In this document: in pieces, positions 41,926 to 49,583 of the stretch
Position numbering within the stretch: the first letter of the stretch is position 1
How the letters are laid out: the number at the start of each line of letters is the position of its first letter
Source: Paenibacillus sp. YYML68
GTDB lineage: Bacteria > Bacillota > Bacilli > Paenibacillales > NBRC-103111
DNA length: 64,000 nt
Direction of reading: 5' to 3'
Assembly (NCBI RefSeq): GCF_027923405.1
Contig: NZ_BQYI01000001.1
Span: forward strand, 552,501 to 616,500
The notes under the pieces: generated by a model
The model's input: the letters and a program-made list of their open reading frames with translations, nothing else
Databases searched by the model: none
Told to the model about the DNA's origin: nothing
Made by a program: the position numbers and the translations under genes

Positions 41926-43359
41926 TTACTTAGGCAGCTCACTCGTACGATCTCGGAGCAATCGCTTATAGGTCTCAATGGCTATCGCTCGGGACGCCTT
42001 CAGATCGACGATCGCATGCGGCTGCGGCTTATGAATGTCCCGGTCCGACAGGTGGGCAAGCTCTGGCCGCCAGCGGCGGATGTACGCGCCCGTCGGGTTG
42101 TGCGTCTGGGACTGCGTCACTGGATTCATGATGCGGAAGTACGGCGCGGCGTCGAAGCCGAGCGAGGCGCACCAGAGCCAGCCGCCGCGGTTCAGCACGT
42201 TATCGTAATCGCTGAGCTTGAGGCGGAAGTAGCGCTCGCCGTAGTGGAACGGACAGCCGAGATTTTTGGCCAGGAACATGGCCGTAATCATCCGCAGCCG
42301 GTTCGGCATCCAGCCGGTCTCGATCAGCTCGGTCATCGCTGCGTCGATAATCGGGATGCCAGTGCGCGCCTCCGCCCACGCGGGGAAGTGGACGCTGTCC
42401 AGCTTCGACAGGTCGACCGTCTCCTCATAGCGGAAGAAGAGTGGGTCCAGCCTCGCCTGATATTGGTAAAAGTCGCGCCAAGCCAGCTGGCGCAGCCAAG
42501 GCTCGACCGCGAGAGGGCTCGCGATCAGCCGCTCGTATACGGAGCGAATGGAGATCGCTCCGACGTTCAGATGGCGGCTGAGACGGCTCGTGCCGTCGCG
42601 GTCATAGCGATCGCGCTCGCCCGCATAGCCGGGCAGCCGCTCCTCGAGGAAGCGGTCCAGCGCTTCCTCCGGCTCCTGCGCGGGCGCTGACGCAGCCGCG
42701 CCCGCAAGCGCAGGCCGCGCCTCCGCTGAGGCGGCGCGGCTGTGCACAGGCGGCCCGCCCTCGGCGAGGGCCGCGGCCAGCTCGGCTGGCGGCGCATAGC
42801 GCTCCGCCAGCCCGTCCGCGAGCGCGACCGTCGCGAGGTCGCGCACCGTCACGTGCGACGCGGGGCGCACCCGCTCGCTCACATATTCACGCCATCGCTT
42901 GTAGAATGGCGTGTACACCTTGTACGGCTGCTGGCGGCCGGACCAGCGCGCGAACTCACGGACGTCGGCGAGGCTCGCCTCCTCGAAGGCGGTGACCCGC
43001 ACGCCGCGAGCCTCCGCCGCGGCGCGCAGCTCACGGTCGCGCTTCAGCGCATAGGGCGAGACGTCCTCGTGCAGCACGAGCTCGTCGATGTCCGGATGCG
43101 CGGCCAAGAGCCCCTGGAGCACGGCGCTCGGCTCGCCGTGCAGCACATGCAGCTGCGCACCGGCCTCGCGATACAGACGCGTAAGCCTTGCGGCGTGCTG
43201 CAGGAAGTTGACGCCGCTGTGCTCGGCGCTACGGCCGTTGCGCAGCAGCAACGGATCGAGTATGAGCACATGCAGTGAAGGCTGTGCGGCGGCACGTATA
43301 TAATCGAACGCGGGCAAGTCGTCGATGCGCAAGTCTTTGCGGTGAATGAATAGCAGCAT
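41926..43359 (-). CDS. phr: Deoxyribodipyrimidine photolyase
   Basis: A 477-residue FAD enzyme that uses blue light to split cyclobutane pyrimidine dimers. N-terminal alpha/beta domain: LLFIHRKDLRIDDLPAF, LHVLILDPLLL and HEDVSPYALKRD. FAD domain: TSRLSRHLNVGAISIRSVY, WLRQLAWRDFYQYQ, GIPIIDAAMTELIETGWMPNRLRM, LAKNLGCPFHYGERYF, and the tail RIMNPVTQSQTHNPTGAYIRRW. The Trp residues of the electron path appear present. An Ala-rich insertion of about 30 residues precedes the FAD domain. ATG 43359 follows AAAGGAG by 9 bp. Stands alone. Confidence 0.95.
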   Translation of the reverse strand: MLLFIHRKDLRIDDLPAFDYIRAAAQPSLHVLILDPLLLRNGRSAEHSGVNFLQHAARLTRLYREAGAQLHVLHGEPSAVLQGLLAAHPDIDELVLHEDVSPYALKRDRELRAAAEARGVRVTAFEEASLADVREFARWSGRQQPYKVYTPFYKRWREYVSERVRPASHVTVRDLATVALADGLAERYAPPAELAAALAEGGPPVHSRAASAEARPALAGAAASAPAQEPEEALDRFLEERLPGYAGERDRYDRDGTSRLSRHLNVGAISIRSVYERLIASPLAVEPWLRQLAWRDFYQYQARLDPLFFRYEETVDLSKLDSVHFPAWAEARTGIPIIDAAMTELIETGWMPNRLRMITAMFLAKNLGCPFHYGERYFRLKLSDYDNVLNRGGWLWCASLGFDAAPYFRIMNPVTQSQTHNPTGAYIRRWRPELAHLSDRDIHKPQPHAIVDLKASRAIAIETYKRLLRDRTSELPK

Positions 43360-43536
43360 GAGGCCGTGCTCCTTTCTTAGGACGTCCGCGAGTCCGCTAG
43401 ACGAAAGAAAGCTCCGGACGCTGGAGCTGCCCTGTCCTCGCACAAGGCGAAGGAACGGGGGCAAGTCCAAGTCAGAGCTTTCGAGATCATACGAAATTCA
43501 AGTGTGCTTCATAGCATCGCGACAGAACGAGCCGGC

Positions 43537-44013
43537 TTATTGGGTCGCTGGGTCCGTCATGAGCTGTGTGTACTGCTCCTCCGACAGAATGCGGCGAGCG
43601 GTCACATAGCGCTTCACGTAGTAGCTGTCCGACAGCTTCGTGATGACGACACCCTCATTCGTAGCGGAGTGATAGAACTTACCGTCGCCTACATAGACAC
43701 CGACATGCGAGATGCCGCGGCCGTCTGTGTTGAAGAAGACGAGGTCGCCAGGACGCAAGTCGTTCTTATCGACGTGTGTGCCGAGCTGGGCTTGGCTCTT
43801 GGAGGAATGCGGCAGCTGAATGTTGAACTTGGCGAACACCCACGAGGTGTAGCCCGAGCAATCGAAGCCCTTCGTCGTCGTACCAGCCCACTTATAAGGA
43901 GAGCCCAGTCCGTCGTTAACCGCTGCGCTTAGCGGAGTTTCCGCCCATGCGCTTCCAACCGAAATCGTGCAAAACATAACTGCTGAGCATACAAAACCGA
44001 CAAGCTTCTTCAC
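43537..44013 (-). CDS. Secreted NlpC/P60 cell-wall hydrolase under c-di-AMP riboswitch
   Basis: A 158-residue D,L-endopeptidase-type enzyme that cuts peptidoglycan stem peptides. A signal peptide covers residues 1-25 (KKLVGFVCSAVMFCTISVGS, AWA cleavage). The NlpC/P60 domain carries the catalytic Cys in TTTKGFDCSGYTSWVF and His in GRGISHVGVYVGDGKFYH. There is no separate wall-binding domain. I use GTG at 44013, ten bases after GGAAGGGG. The upstream in-frame codons fall inside the riboswitch and are not coding. Confidence 0.92.
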   Translation of the reverse strand: MKKLVGFVCSAVMFCTISVGSAWAETPLSAAVNDGLGSPYKWAGTTTKGFDCSGYTSWVFAKFNIQLPHSSKSQAQLGTHVDKNDLRPGDLVFFNTDGRGISHVGVYVGDGKFYHSATNEGVVITKLSDSYYVKRYVTARRILSEEQYTQLMTDPATQ

Positions 44014-44020
44014 TAAGAAG

Positions 44021-44150
44021 TTTCCCCTTCCGGTGCCTACGAGGTTAGCTTGAGGGTTCGGTTGAAGGTTCCCTATGATCACTGTCAAGCGAGATCAATT
44101 CACCCAAGATGGTTCCCCCGTTTTCTGCGTACAGAAATTCGGCAAAGTTT
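44021..44150 (-). promoter_or_regulatory. Cyclic di-AMP riboswitch (ydaO-yuaA class)
   Basis: On the minus strand, conserved blocks appear in order: TTTGCCGAA, AACGGGGGAACCA, TTGGGTGAATTG, AGGGAACCTTC, then CAACCGAACCC, AGCTAACCTCGTAGGC and CGGAAGGGG. These are the hallmark segments of the ydaO-yuaA riboswitch. It normally turns off cell-wall hydrolase and potassium transporter genes when c-di-AMP is high. It ends at the ribosome site of the NlpC/P60 gene. Boundaries are approximate. Confidence 0.85.
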
Positions 44151-44321
44151 TCTAGTTAGTTTGTTGCAAGTACATGTATTCGAGCTTCGTTGTCGAAATC
44201 CTGCCGGTGTCACAAAACCGTCACATCTTAAGTGCATAAATGTGAAACCTGCCTACTTAGGTACTAGGACATGCGCCTAGAGACTCCCAATTGATACAGT
44301 CCACTTGTCGTTTTCCTGTAT

Positions 44322-44350
44322 TTGACATCGAAACGTAGTTTCAATACAAT
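44322..44350 (+). promoter_or_regulatory. Sigma-A promoter of the blaI remnant / YceI unit
   Basis: TTGACA (44322-44327), 17-bp spacer, TACAAT (44345-44350). The spacer holds an inverted repeat GAAAC-GTA-GTTTC. Confidence 0.7.
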
Positions 44351-44352
44351 CT

Positions 44353-44361
44353 GTAGTGTGA
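44353..44361 (+). promoter_or_regulatory. Possible BlaI-type half operator
   Basis: GTAGTGTGA directly after the -10 element; the same nine bases recur at 44583-44591. BlaI/MecI operators contain TGTAGT/ACTACA. Confidence 0.4.
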
Positions 44362-44372
44362 GGTATTCATCT

Positions 44373-44591
44373 ATGAAAATACATCATTTCAAAGTTTACG
44401 AGAAAGGCTTGAACCGCTTCTTCGGCTCACTGGAGGCGAAGGTGCTCGAAATCTTATAGAAGGCGGCTTAGCCGTTGTCGATTCGCGAGGCACAGACGTG
44501 TCTCGAGTACCAGAACGAGTCATTGATTTTCAACACGGTGATGAGGGTGATGAACCGGCGGGCTGATTTTATACTACACCTCGTAGTGTGA
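44373..44591 (+). pseudogene. Inactivated BlaI/MecI-family repressor gene
   Basis: From ATG 44373 (GAGG site upstream) the frame reads KVYEKGLNRFFGSLEAKVLE, IL, stop, KAA, stop, then PLSIREAQTCLEYQNESLIF and NTVMRVMNRRADF. This is the N-terminal winged helix of a BlaI/MecI-like repressor (cf. 'FNTVMTVMNRL'). Both stops are TAG, the first where Trp is usual. The C-terminal dimerisation half is missing. The promoter upstream is intact. Confidence 0.8.
44573..44587. promoter_or_regulatory. BlaI-type operator candidate before YceI
   Basis: Inverted repeat ACTAC-ACCTC-GTAGT, close to the ACTACA/TGTAGT dyad of BlaI operators, just upstream of the YceI gene. Confidence 0.4.
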
Positions 44592-44633
44592 ATGATACAT
44601 ATCATACCTATATTAATGGAGGGAATTGGAATC

Positions 44634-45329
44634 ATGAAACATGTGAAGCTGCTCGTATCCGCCAGTGTTCTATCTGTTGCTCTTGCGGGAGGCTATCTTG
44701 CCTTCGATTCTTACACCGGCAATAAAGTGGAGATCAAGGAGGTCATCTCGGCTGCGGCTTCGGCTTCCGCCAAGTCGAGCTCCGGTCAGCAGCTCACGAA
44801 TGAGGCGATGAGTGGCATGTGGAACGTCGCTCCATCGTCTGAGGTGTACTTTTCCGTCACGACGTCGAAGTCTACCGTAAACTTTGTTGCGAAGGAAGTC
44901 GTAGGCAGCTGGACACTGGACGCGGCAGAGCCTGCGAAGTCCACGGCGGAGGGCTCGATTGCGATGAAGTCGATCAACTCGGGCAATGCGGATCGCGATG
45001 ATCATGTTCGGGCTAAGGATTACTTCGATGTCGCTTCGTTCCCGAACGCCGTCTTCAAGGCGAAGTCGTTCAGCGGCTTGCCGCAGAGCTGGACGGAAGG
45101 CGAGAAGGTCAGCTTTCAGATGGTGGGGACACTGAGCGTGAAGGGGATCGAGAAGGAGGTAACGTTCAACAGCGATGCGCTTGTTGAGAACGGTCAGCTG
45201 AAGCTGGAGGGCAAGACGGTTGTGACGTTCGCGGATTTCGGATTGAAGAATCCTCACAACGTGCTGATGGAGACGCAGAACAACATTGATGTACAGCTGC
45301 GGCTTGTGCTGGAGAAGGCCGGGAGCTAA
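44634..45329 (+). CDS. YceI-family lipid/isoprenoid-binding-like exported protein
   Basis: A 231-residue protein. One N-terminal hydrophobic helix (about residues 5-24, LVSASVLSVALAGGYLAF) serves as signal or anchor. A low-complexity Ser/Ala linker follows, then the YceI lipocalin-like barrel: WNVAPSSEVYFSVTTSKSTV, RDDHVRAKDYFDVASFPNAVF, SVKGIEKEVTFN. YceI proteins bind polyisoprenoids; in Bacillales the role is unclear. ATG 44634 follows GGAGGG at about 10 bp. It lies behind a dead BlaI-type repressor gene and its operator-like repeats. Confidence 0.9.
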   Translation: MKHVKLLVSASVLSVALAGGYLAFDSYTGNKVEIKEVISAAASASAKSSSGQQLTNEAMSGMWNVAPSSEVYFSVTTSKSTVNFVAKEVVGSWTLDAAEPAKSTAEGSIAMKSINSGNADRDDHVRAKDYFDVASFPNAVFKAKSFSGLPQSWTEGEKVSFQMVGTLSVKGIEKEVTFNSDALVENGQLKLEGKTVVTFADFGLKNPHNVLMETQNNIDVQLRLVLEKAGS

Positions 45330-45404
45330 GCGTTCGTTCTAGCGAAGGACCAGTCTGTCATCGGGTAGTCTCTAGCTGGGCGTGGACGAGCCTCACGTCA
45401 CGAA

Positions 45405-45455
45405 GAAGGGCTGTTCGGGAGGAAGCCGGTTATCGGCTTGCCCGAACAGCCCTTC
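45405..45455. terminator. Bidirectional terminator between YceI and membrane-protein genes
   Basis: GAAGGGCTGTTCGGG and CCCGAACAGCCCTTC, a perfect 15-bp stem, with an inner AAGCCG/CGGCTT pair. Confidence 0.85.
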
Positions 45456-45489
45456 GTTTATGTCGAGCCAGGCGCGACGGTGAAGCTAC

Positions 45490-46299
45490 TTACGCCTTCT
45501 CCTGCCACAGCGCATATTGGACTCCGATAGCCCATACCTCGAAGAACGCTTGAGCGAGACGGAATGCCTGAATGCCTAGCAGGGCGATGAAGCCGGCCCA
45601 GATGAAGGCCGAGGTCATCGCGGTCGCCGTCACGAGCAGCGCCAGAGTGAGGACCGCGAGCGCCGTGATCGCGATGACGGGCAGGTAGCGGATGCAGAAT
45701 ACGATCGAGTAGAGCACGGAACGATCGCTTGCTTTTCCAATCTGGAGATACATGGTCATCAGCTTGATCAGCAGGGCGTATAGCATGTAGCCGGCGACGT
45801 ATGGCAGCAACGCAACGCCTAGGCTCGTATAGGAGCTATGGGTGTCGAATTCCCGTGCTGCGAGCGGCAGCAGCCATACAAGCGGCAACAAGGTTGCTGT
45901 CAGCTGGACGATATAATAGAAGAAGTACGGCAGCGTCAGCTTGCGGATGCCCGCCACGAATCGGTAGCCTGCATTCAGGTCCCCGCGATGCATCGAGTAG
46001 TAGACGGCGGCGTTCAGCACCGGGTGGAGCACGAGTCGAAGCGCCAGCAAGGCGATCGCCCAGCCCGCAAGCGGCTCCAGCACGTCGGTCTTCATCAGCT
46101 GGAATTGTCCCTCGATCCAGAACAGCTTGACGGCTGTACCGGACAGCTCGGACGGATATCGGTGCAAGAGAGGGAGGACGACGGATTGAATGAGCTTATA
46201 GATGACGATGCTCCAGATCAGCTGATAGACGAATAACGCGAACACGGCGAAGGGCTGATTCCACGCGAGCGACATGCCTGATTTAAGACGATTCCACAT
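45490..46299 (-). CDS. Multi-pass membrane protein of unknown function
   Basis: A 269-residue integral membrane protein with about six hydrophobic helices (for example FAVFALFVYQLIWSIVIYKL, AGWAIALLALRLVL, TLLPLVWLLPLAA, VIAITALAVLTLALLVTATA). No transport or enzyme motif recognised. It starts 12 bp after the M1 peptidase stop with GAGG before the ATG, so the pair is one operon and may work together at the membrane. Confidence 0.8.
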   Translation of the reverse strand: MWNRLKSGMSLAWNQPFAVFALFVYQLIWSIVIYKLIQSVVLPLLHRYPSELSGTAVKLFWIEGQFQLMKTDVLEPLAGWAIALLALRLVLHPVLNAAVYYSMHRGDLNAGYRFVAGIRKLTLPYFFYYIVQLTATLLPLVWLLPLAAREFDTHSSYTSLGVALLPYVAGYMLYALLIKLMTMYLQIGKASDRSVLYSIVFCIRYLPVIAITALAVLTLALLVTATAMTSAFIWAGFIALLGIQAFRLAQAFFEVWAIGVQYALWQEKA

Positions 46300-46310
46300 T
46301 CATCCTCACC

Positions 46311-48548
46311 TCACCATACGACCCAGCCGATTAAGGTCTCGATTAATTTGACGGCCCCTAGATTCCAGCGAACGGCCAGCTTGTTGTCGACATCTGTCTT
46401 CATGAAATTGTTAATCCGCTTGTTCTCCAGCACCATCGTATATTGCGGGTCGATGCTCGCCCACTCGAGCGGTGCGGTGTGCGTCAGCTTGAAGATAACC
46501 TCGCTTTCGGTGCCGTTCCATGTCTTGTCCGTATGCGTACCGTCGGTAAAATGGAAGCGGACTGGCACCGTCGTGACCGTCGCCCCTAGCCGCCGCAGCT
46601 TCACGGCGCTGTCGTACAGCGTCGCTCCGCTCTCGGTCCGCTTGCTCGTCTGGATGCCGGCGACCTCGAAGTCGCTCATAAGCCCGCCGTATACATATTG
46701 GTCGAAGAAGTCGTTCCAGCTCGTCTTCGTCACGTCCTCGACGACTTGGCGGAAGTCCTCGGAGGCAGGGTGCTTGAACTTCCAGCGCTGGAAGTAGGTG
46801 CGCATGATGCGGTTCATCGTATCAGGACCGACCTCAGCCTCCATCGCCTGCAGCACGAGCTTCGCTCGGGTGTAGACGTTCTCGGCGTAATGCTGGTGCC
46901 CCTTGTAGCTCCACGCGTTCAGCTTCAGCGACGCGGGGTCGGTCATATAGCTCGCTTCGACGAGTCGGTTGGAACGAACGCCGTATTCCTTCTCCATCAG
47001 CTTATCCTCGGCGTAGGAGGTGAACCCTTCGTCCAGCCACGGCTCCTCGAATTCATTGCTCGCAATCATGCCATAGAAGAACTGGTGCCCGATCTCGTGC
47101 ACGATGACGCGCTCCAGCTCAAGGCTTGGCTCCTCCCCGCCAGCTCCCCAGGAGGTGATGAGCGTCGGGTATTCCATCCCGCCTGCACCGTTGCCGTCCT
47201 CAGGCGGAACGACGATGGATAGCGTCGAATACGGGTAGCTGCCGTACCATTCGGAATAGCGGGCGAGCGCCTTCTTAGCCGCTGTCATATAGCGGGCCTT
47301 CAGATGCTCATGCTTCGGATCGAGGTACAGCTTGATTCGAACGCCAGGCAGATGCTGCGTCGCATACGGCTCCTCGACATAGACGAAGCTCGGTGACGCC
47401 GCCCAGGCGAAGTCATGCACATCATCGGCGTAGAACGTATACAGCTTCGTGGTGCCGTCGTCTGCGACTGGCTTCGTTGGGAAGCCTGTGGCGGCTACCG
47501 TGTAAGCGGACGGAACGCGTACCTTGACGTCATAGATGCCGAAGTCTGCATAGAACTCAGAGTTGCCATGATACTGGTGCAGGTTCCAGCCCTCCTCTGC
47601 CCGGCCGCGCGTCCCCTTCGACTCGTAGACCGCAAGCTTCGGGTACCACTGTCCGGCCATGACGAAGTCGCCGGCGTAGCCCATACGTGCGAACACCTGC
47701 GGCAGCTGTACGGTGAAGGACGTCTGCAGCGTTACCTGCTCGCCGGGCGCGACCGCCTTCGGCAGCGTGACCTTCAGCAGTGTGCGATCGTGCTTGTTGC
47801 CGTCGTCAGGCTGTACGAACTCGAGCTTGTCGCTCAGATCTGTAGCCGCACCGCTGATCAGCTTCAAGGATTGGAGCTGGATGCCGCCCGTGTTGTTCTC
47901 CTTGGTAGCGTCGTTGCGCAGCTTGCCGCCGGACTCCTGCATGAAGGTCGTCTTCTTCGATTCGAACGCATTCGCATACAGATGAAGGTATACCTCTTGA
48001 ACGGGCAGCGTACCGGGATTGGTCCAGCTCATCGAGGACGTCGCTTGGATGAGCTTGCCCTCGGCATCGAGCTCGGCATTCATGTGGTACTCCACGATTC
48101 GATGCGACAGCGGCTTCGGCGCAGGCTTCTCCACCGGCTTCGCTGGCAGGCTAGGCGGTGCGGGCGGGGGGACAGCTGCCTCTTCCTCTCGTGCTCTTGC
48201 GCTCGTAGGCATGGCCCCATCCTCGGGTAGAAATAGCCCGGTGGAGGAGCCGTCCACAGCTCCTCGGGAGTGTGGCCAAGCAGGTGCAGCGACGACGGCG
48301 TGTCCGCCAGCTGCCTCTCCGCGCACGGGCTTGAGGGTGTTCAGGGCAAGCAACCCTTCCTTGCTGTCCTCGGGCTTGCCGGACAACGAGCTGGCAGTGC
48401 TGAAGGGCAGGTGCCAGCCTGCTTCCGTGTGTGTTATGCCTGTCCGGTTCTCATTCATGTCCATGACGCCTGGAAGAAGGACGGAGCCGAACGCGAGCGC
48501 GCTTACGCAGCCCCATATGACCATCGTGTTGCCTTTCTTCTTGTTCAT
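46311..48548 (-). CDS. M1-family zinc metallopeptidase, membrane-anchored or secreted
   Basis: A 745-residue gluzincin. An N-terminal hydrophobic segment (TMVIWGCVSALAFGSVLLPG) is a signal or anchor. A Pro/Ala-rich linker follows (about residues 115-145). A beta-rich aminopeptidase-N-like domain leads to the substrate motif GGMEYPTLI and the zinc site HEIGHQFFYGMIAS with the downstream Glu in EPWLDEGFTSYAEDK (HExxH-x18-E). M1 enzymes remove N-terminal residues from peptides. ATG 48548 follows GGGGTG by 7 bp. Outer location inferred from the signal segment. Confidence 0.92.
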   Translation of the reverse strand: MNKKKGNTMVIWGCVSALAFGSVLLPGVMDMNENRTGITHTEAGWHLPFSTASSLSGKPEDSKEGLLALNTLKPVRGEAAGGHAVVAAPAWPHSRGAVDGSSTGLFLPEDGAMPTSARAREEEAAVPPPAPPSLPAKPVEKPAPKPLSHRIVEYHMNAELDAEGKLIQATSSMSWTNPGTLPVQEVYLHLYANAFESKKTTFMQESGGKLRNDATKENNTGGIQLQSLKLISGAATDLSDKLEFVQPDDGNKHDRTLLKVTLPKAVAPGEQVTLQTSFTVQLPQVFARMGYAGDFVMAGQWYPKLAVYESKGTRGRAEEGWNLHQYHGNSEFYADFGIYDVKVRVPSAYTVAATGFPTKPVADDGTTKLYTFYADDVHDFAWAASPSFVYVEEPYATQHLPGVRIKLYLDPKHEHLKARYMTAAKKALARYSEWYGSYPYSTLSIVVPPEDGNGAGGMEYPTLITSWGAGGEEPSLELERVIVHEIGHQFFYGMIASNEFEEPWLDEGFTSYAEDKLMEKEYGVRSNRLVEASYMTDPASLKLNAWSYKGHQHYAENVYTRAKLVLQAMEAEVGPDTMNRIMRTYFQRWKFKHPASEDFRQVVEDVTKTSWNDFFDQYVYGGLMSDFEVAGIQTSKRTESGATLYDSAVKLRRLGATVTTVPVRFHFTDGTHTDKTWNGTESEVIFKLTHTAPLEWASIDPQYTMVLENKRINNFMKTDVDNKLAVRWNLGAVKLIETLIGWVVW

Positions 48549-48724
48549 CGATTTTCACCCCGTTGACAAGCATCTACAGCATGTATATGTAGGTGGACAG
48601 AAATCCATGAACAATAAATTGTCTTCGATCTCCTTTTCATGGATAATAAGAGGAAGGACCGCAGACGTTATGCAATAAGAAGTATCCTTGATTCAGAAGT
48701 TCAGGAAATGGAAGGTGGGCAACG

Positions 48725-49255
48725 ATGGAGTCGAACAACAACCAGCAGGGACAGCCGGCCGCGGCGTCCGAGAAGAAGCTGCCGTCATTGAATATTGTAA
48801 GCAGCAAGGAGACGAAGCATCGCGGCTTCGGACAAGGGTCGATCGACCTGAGCCAGCTGTCGAGCGTCATTATTGATGGGGACGAGGCGTATCTCGACCT
48901 CGGCGCACTGCACGCGAAGAGCCGTGTGGAGAAGGGGATCAAGTTCGTACCGAACAAGGAGGACGCGCCTGGCGGCCGCACGTGCTGGATCGTCTGGGTC
49001 GCGGTGGACTTCAAGGAAGAGGGCAAATATTACGCAGGCGTCACCTCCTGCGAGATGACTGTCGATCCGGATAACCGCCGCGGGTGGAAGCTTCTCGCCG
49101 ACCATGTGAACCGGATGGATCACGCGCTGAAGCGCCGCATCCTGCTCGATAACATCGGCGAGCACGAGAAGCAGCTGCTGAAGCAATTCCTGATCGACAA
49201 CGATCCGGGCATGTGGGAGCGCTCGGGCGACGACCTGAAGGCGGCGCTGAGCTAG
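48725..49255 (+). CDS. ywhD: YwhD family protein
   Basis: A 176-residue soluble protein that matches B. subtilis YwhD across its length: VIIDGDEAYLDLGALHAKSR, VEKGIKFVPNKEDAPGGR, YYAGVTSCEMTVDPDNRRGW, DHVNRMDHALKRRILLD. Function unknown. In B. subtilis ywhD sits beside ywhE (pbpG) and speE, and the same three are close here, though an MFS gene separates ywhD from pbpG. ATG at 48725 follows GGAAGGTGG. Confidence 0.92.
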   Translation: MESNNNQQGQPAAASEKKLPSLNIVSSKETKHRGFGQGSIDLSQLSSVIIDGDEAYLDLGALHAKSRVEKGIKFVPNKEDAPGGRTCWIVWVAVDFKEEGKYYAGVTSCEMTVDPDNRRGWKLLADHVNRMDHALKRRILLDNIGEHEKQLLKQFLIDNDPGMWERSGDDLKAALS

Positions 49256-49313
49256 CTCTTCTGCTGCGTCCGTGGAAGCATTTTCTTTAATTTTGTCCAT
49301 TATGTGACGGTCA

Positions 49314-49342
49314 TTGTGCCGTTTTCCATAACGATGTATACT
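49314..49342 (+). promoter_or_regulatory. Candidate promoter of a small RNA
   Basis: TTGTGC (49314-49319), 17-bp spacer, TATACT (49337-49342). Confidence 0.4.
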
Positions 49343-49346
49343 AACG

Positions 49347-49406
49347 CTAGTATATGCACCATATACTAGGACAGCAAAAAGGCAGACCAATGGTCTGCCT
49401 TTTTGT
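49347..49406 (+). ncRNA. Candidate ~60-nt small RNA with two hairpins
   Basis: Transcription from the promoter above would start near 49349. The first hairpin is a perfect 10-bp dyad (arms CTAGTATATG and CATATACTAG around CAC, 49347-49369). The second is the terminator AAAAAGGCAGACC / GGTCTGCCTTTTT (49376-49405). No coding frame fits. The first dyad overlaps the predicted start, so it could instead be an operator, and the terminator could simply end ywhD. Confidence 0.35.
49376..49405. terminator. Strong terminator after ywhD
   Basis: AAAAAGGCAGACC and GGTCTGCCTTTTT, nearly perfect and effective on either strand. Confidence 0.9.
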
Positions 49407-49583
49407 GTTGGATCAGAGCATGTCCCACCGCGAGACTTCTCCTCCTTGTGTGCAGCTCTAGTCCGAGCAAGGGAAATTGGAATAACACAAGCTCATATGG
49501 AAAGAAGCAAAGCGATTGCGTGAAAATCGGTGTATACTGTTTCCAATTTAACCATTAGATGCATGTTAAATGGAGGCGGCATG

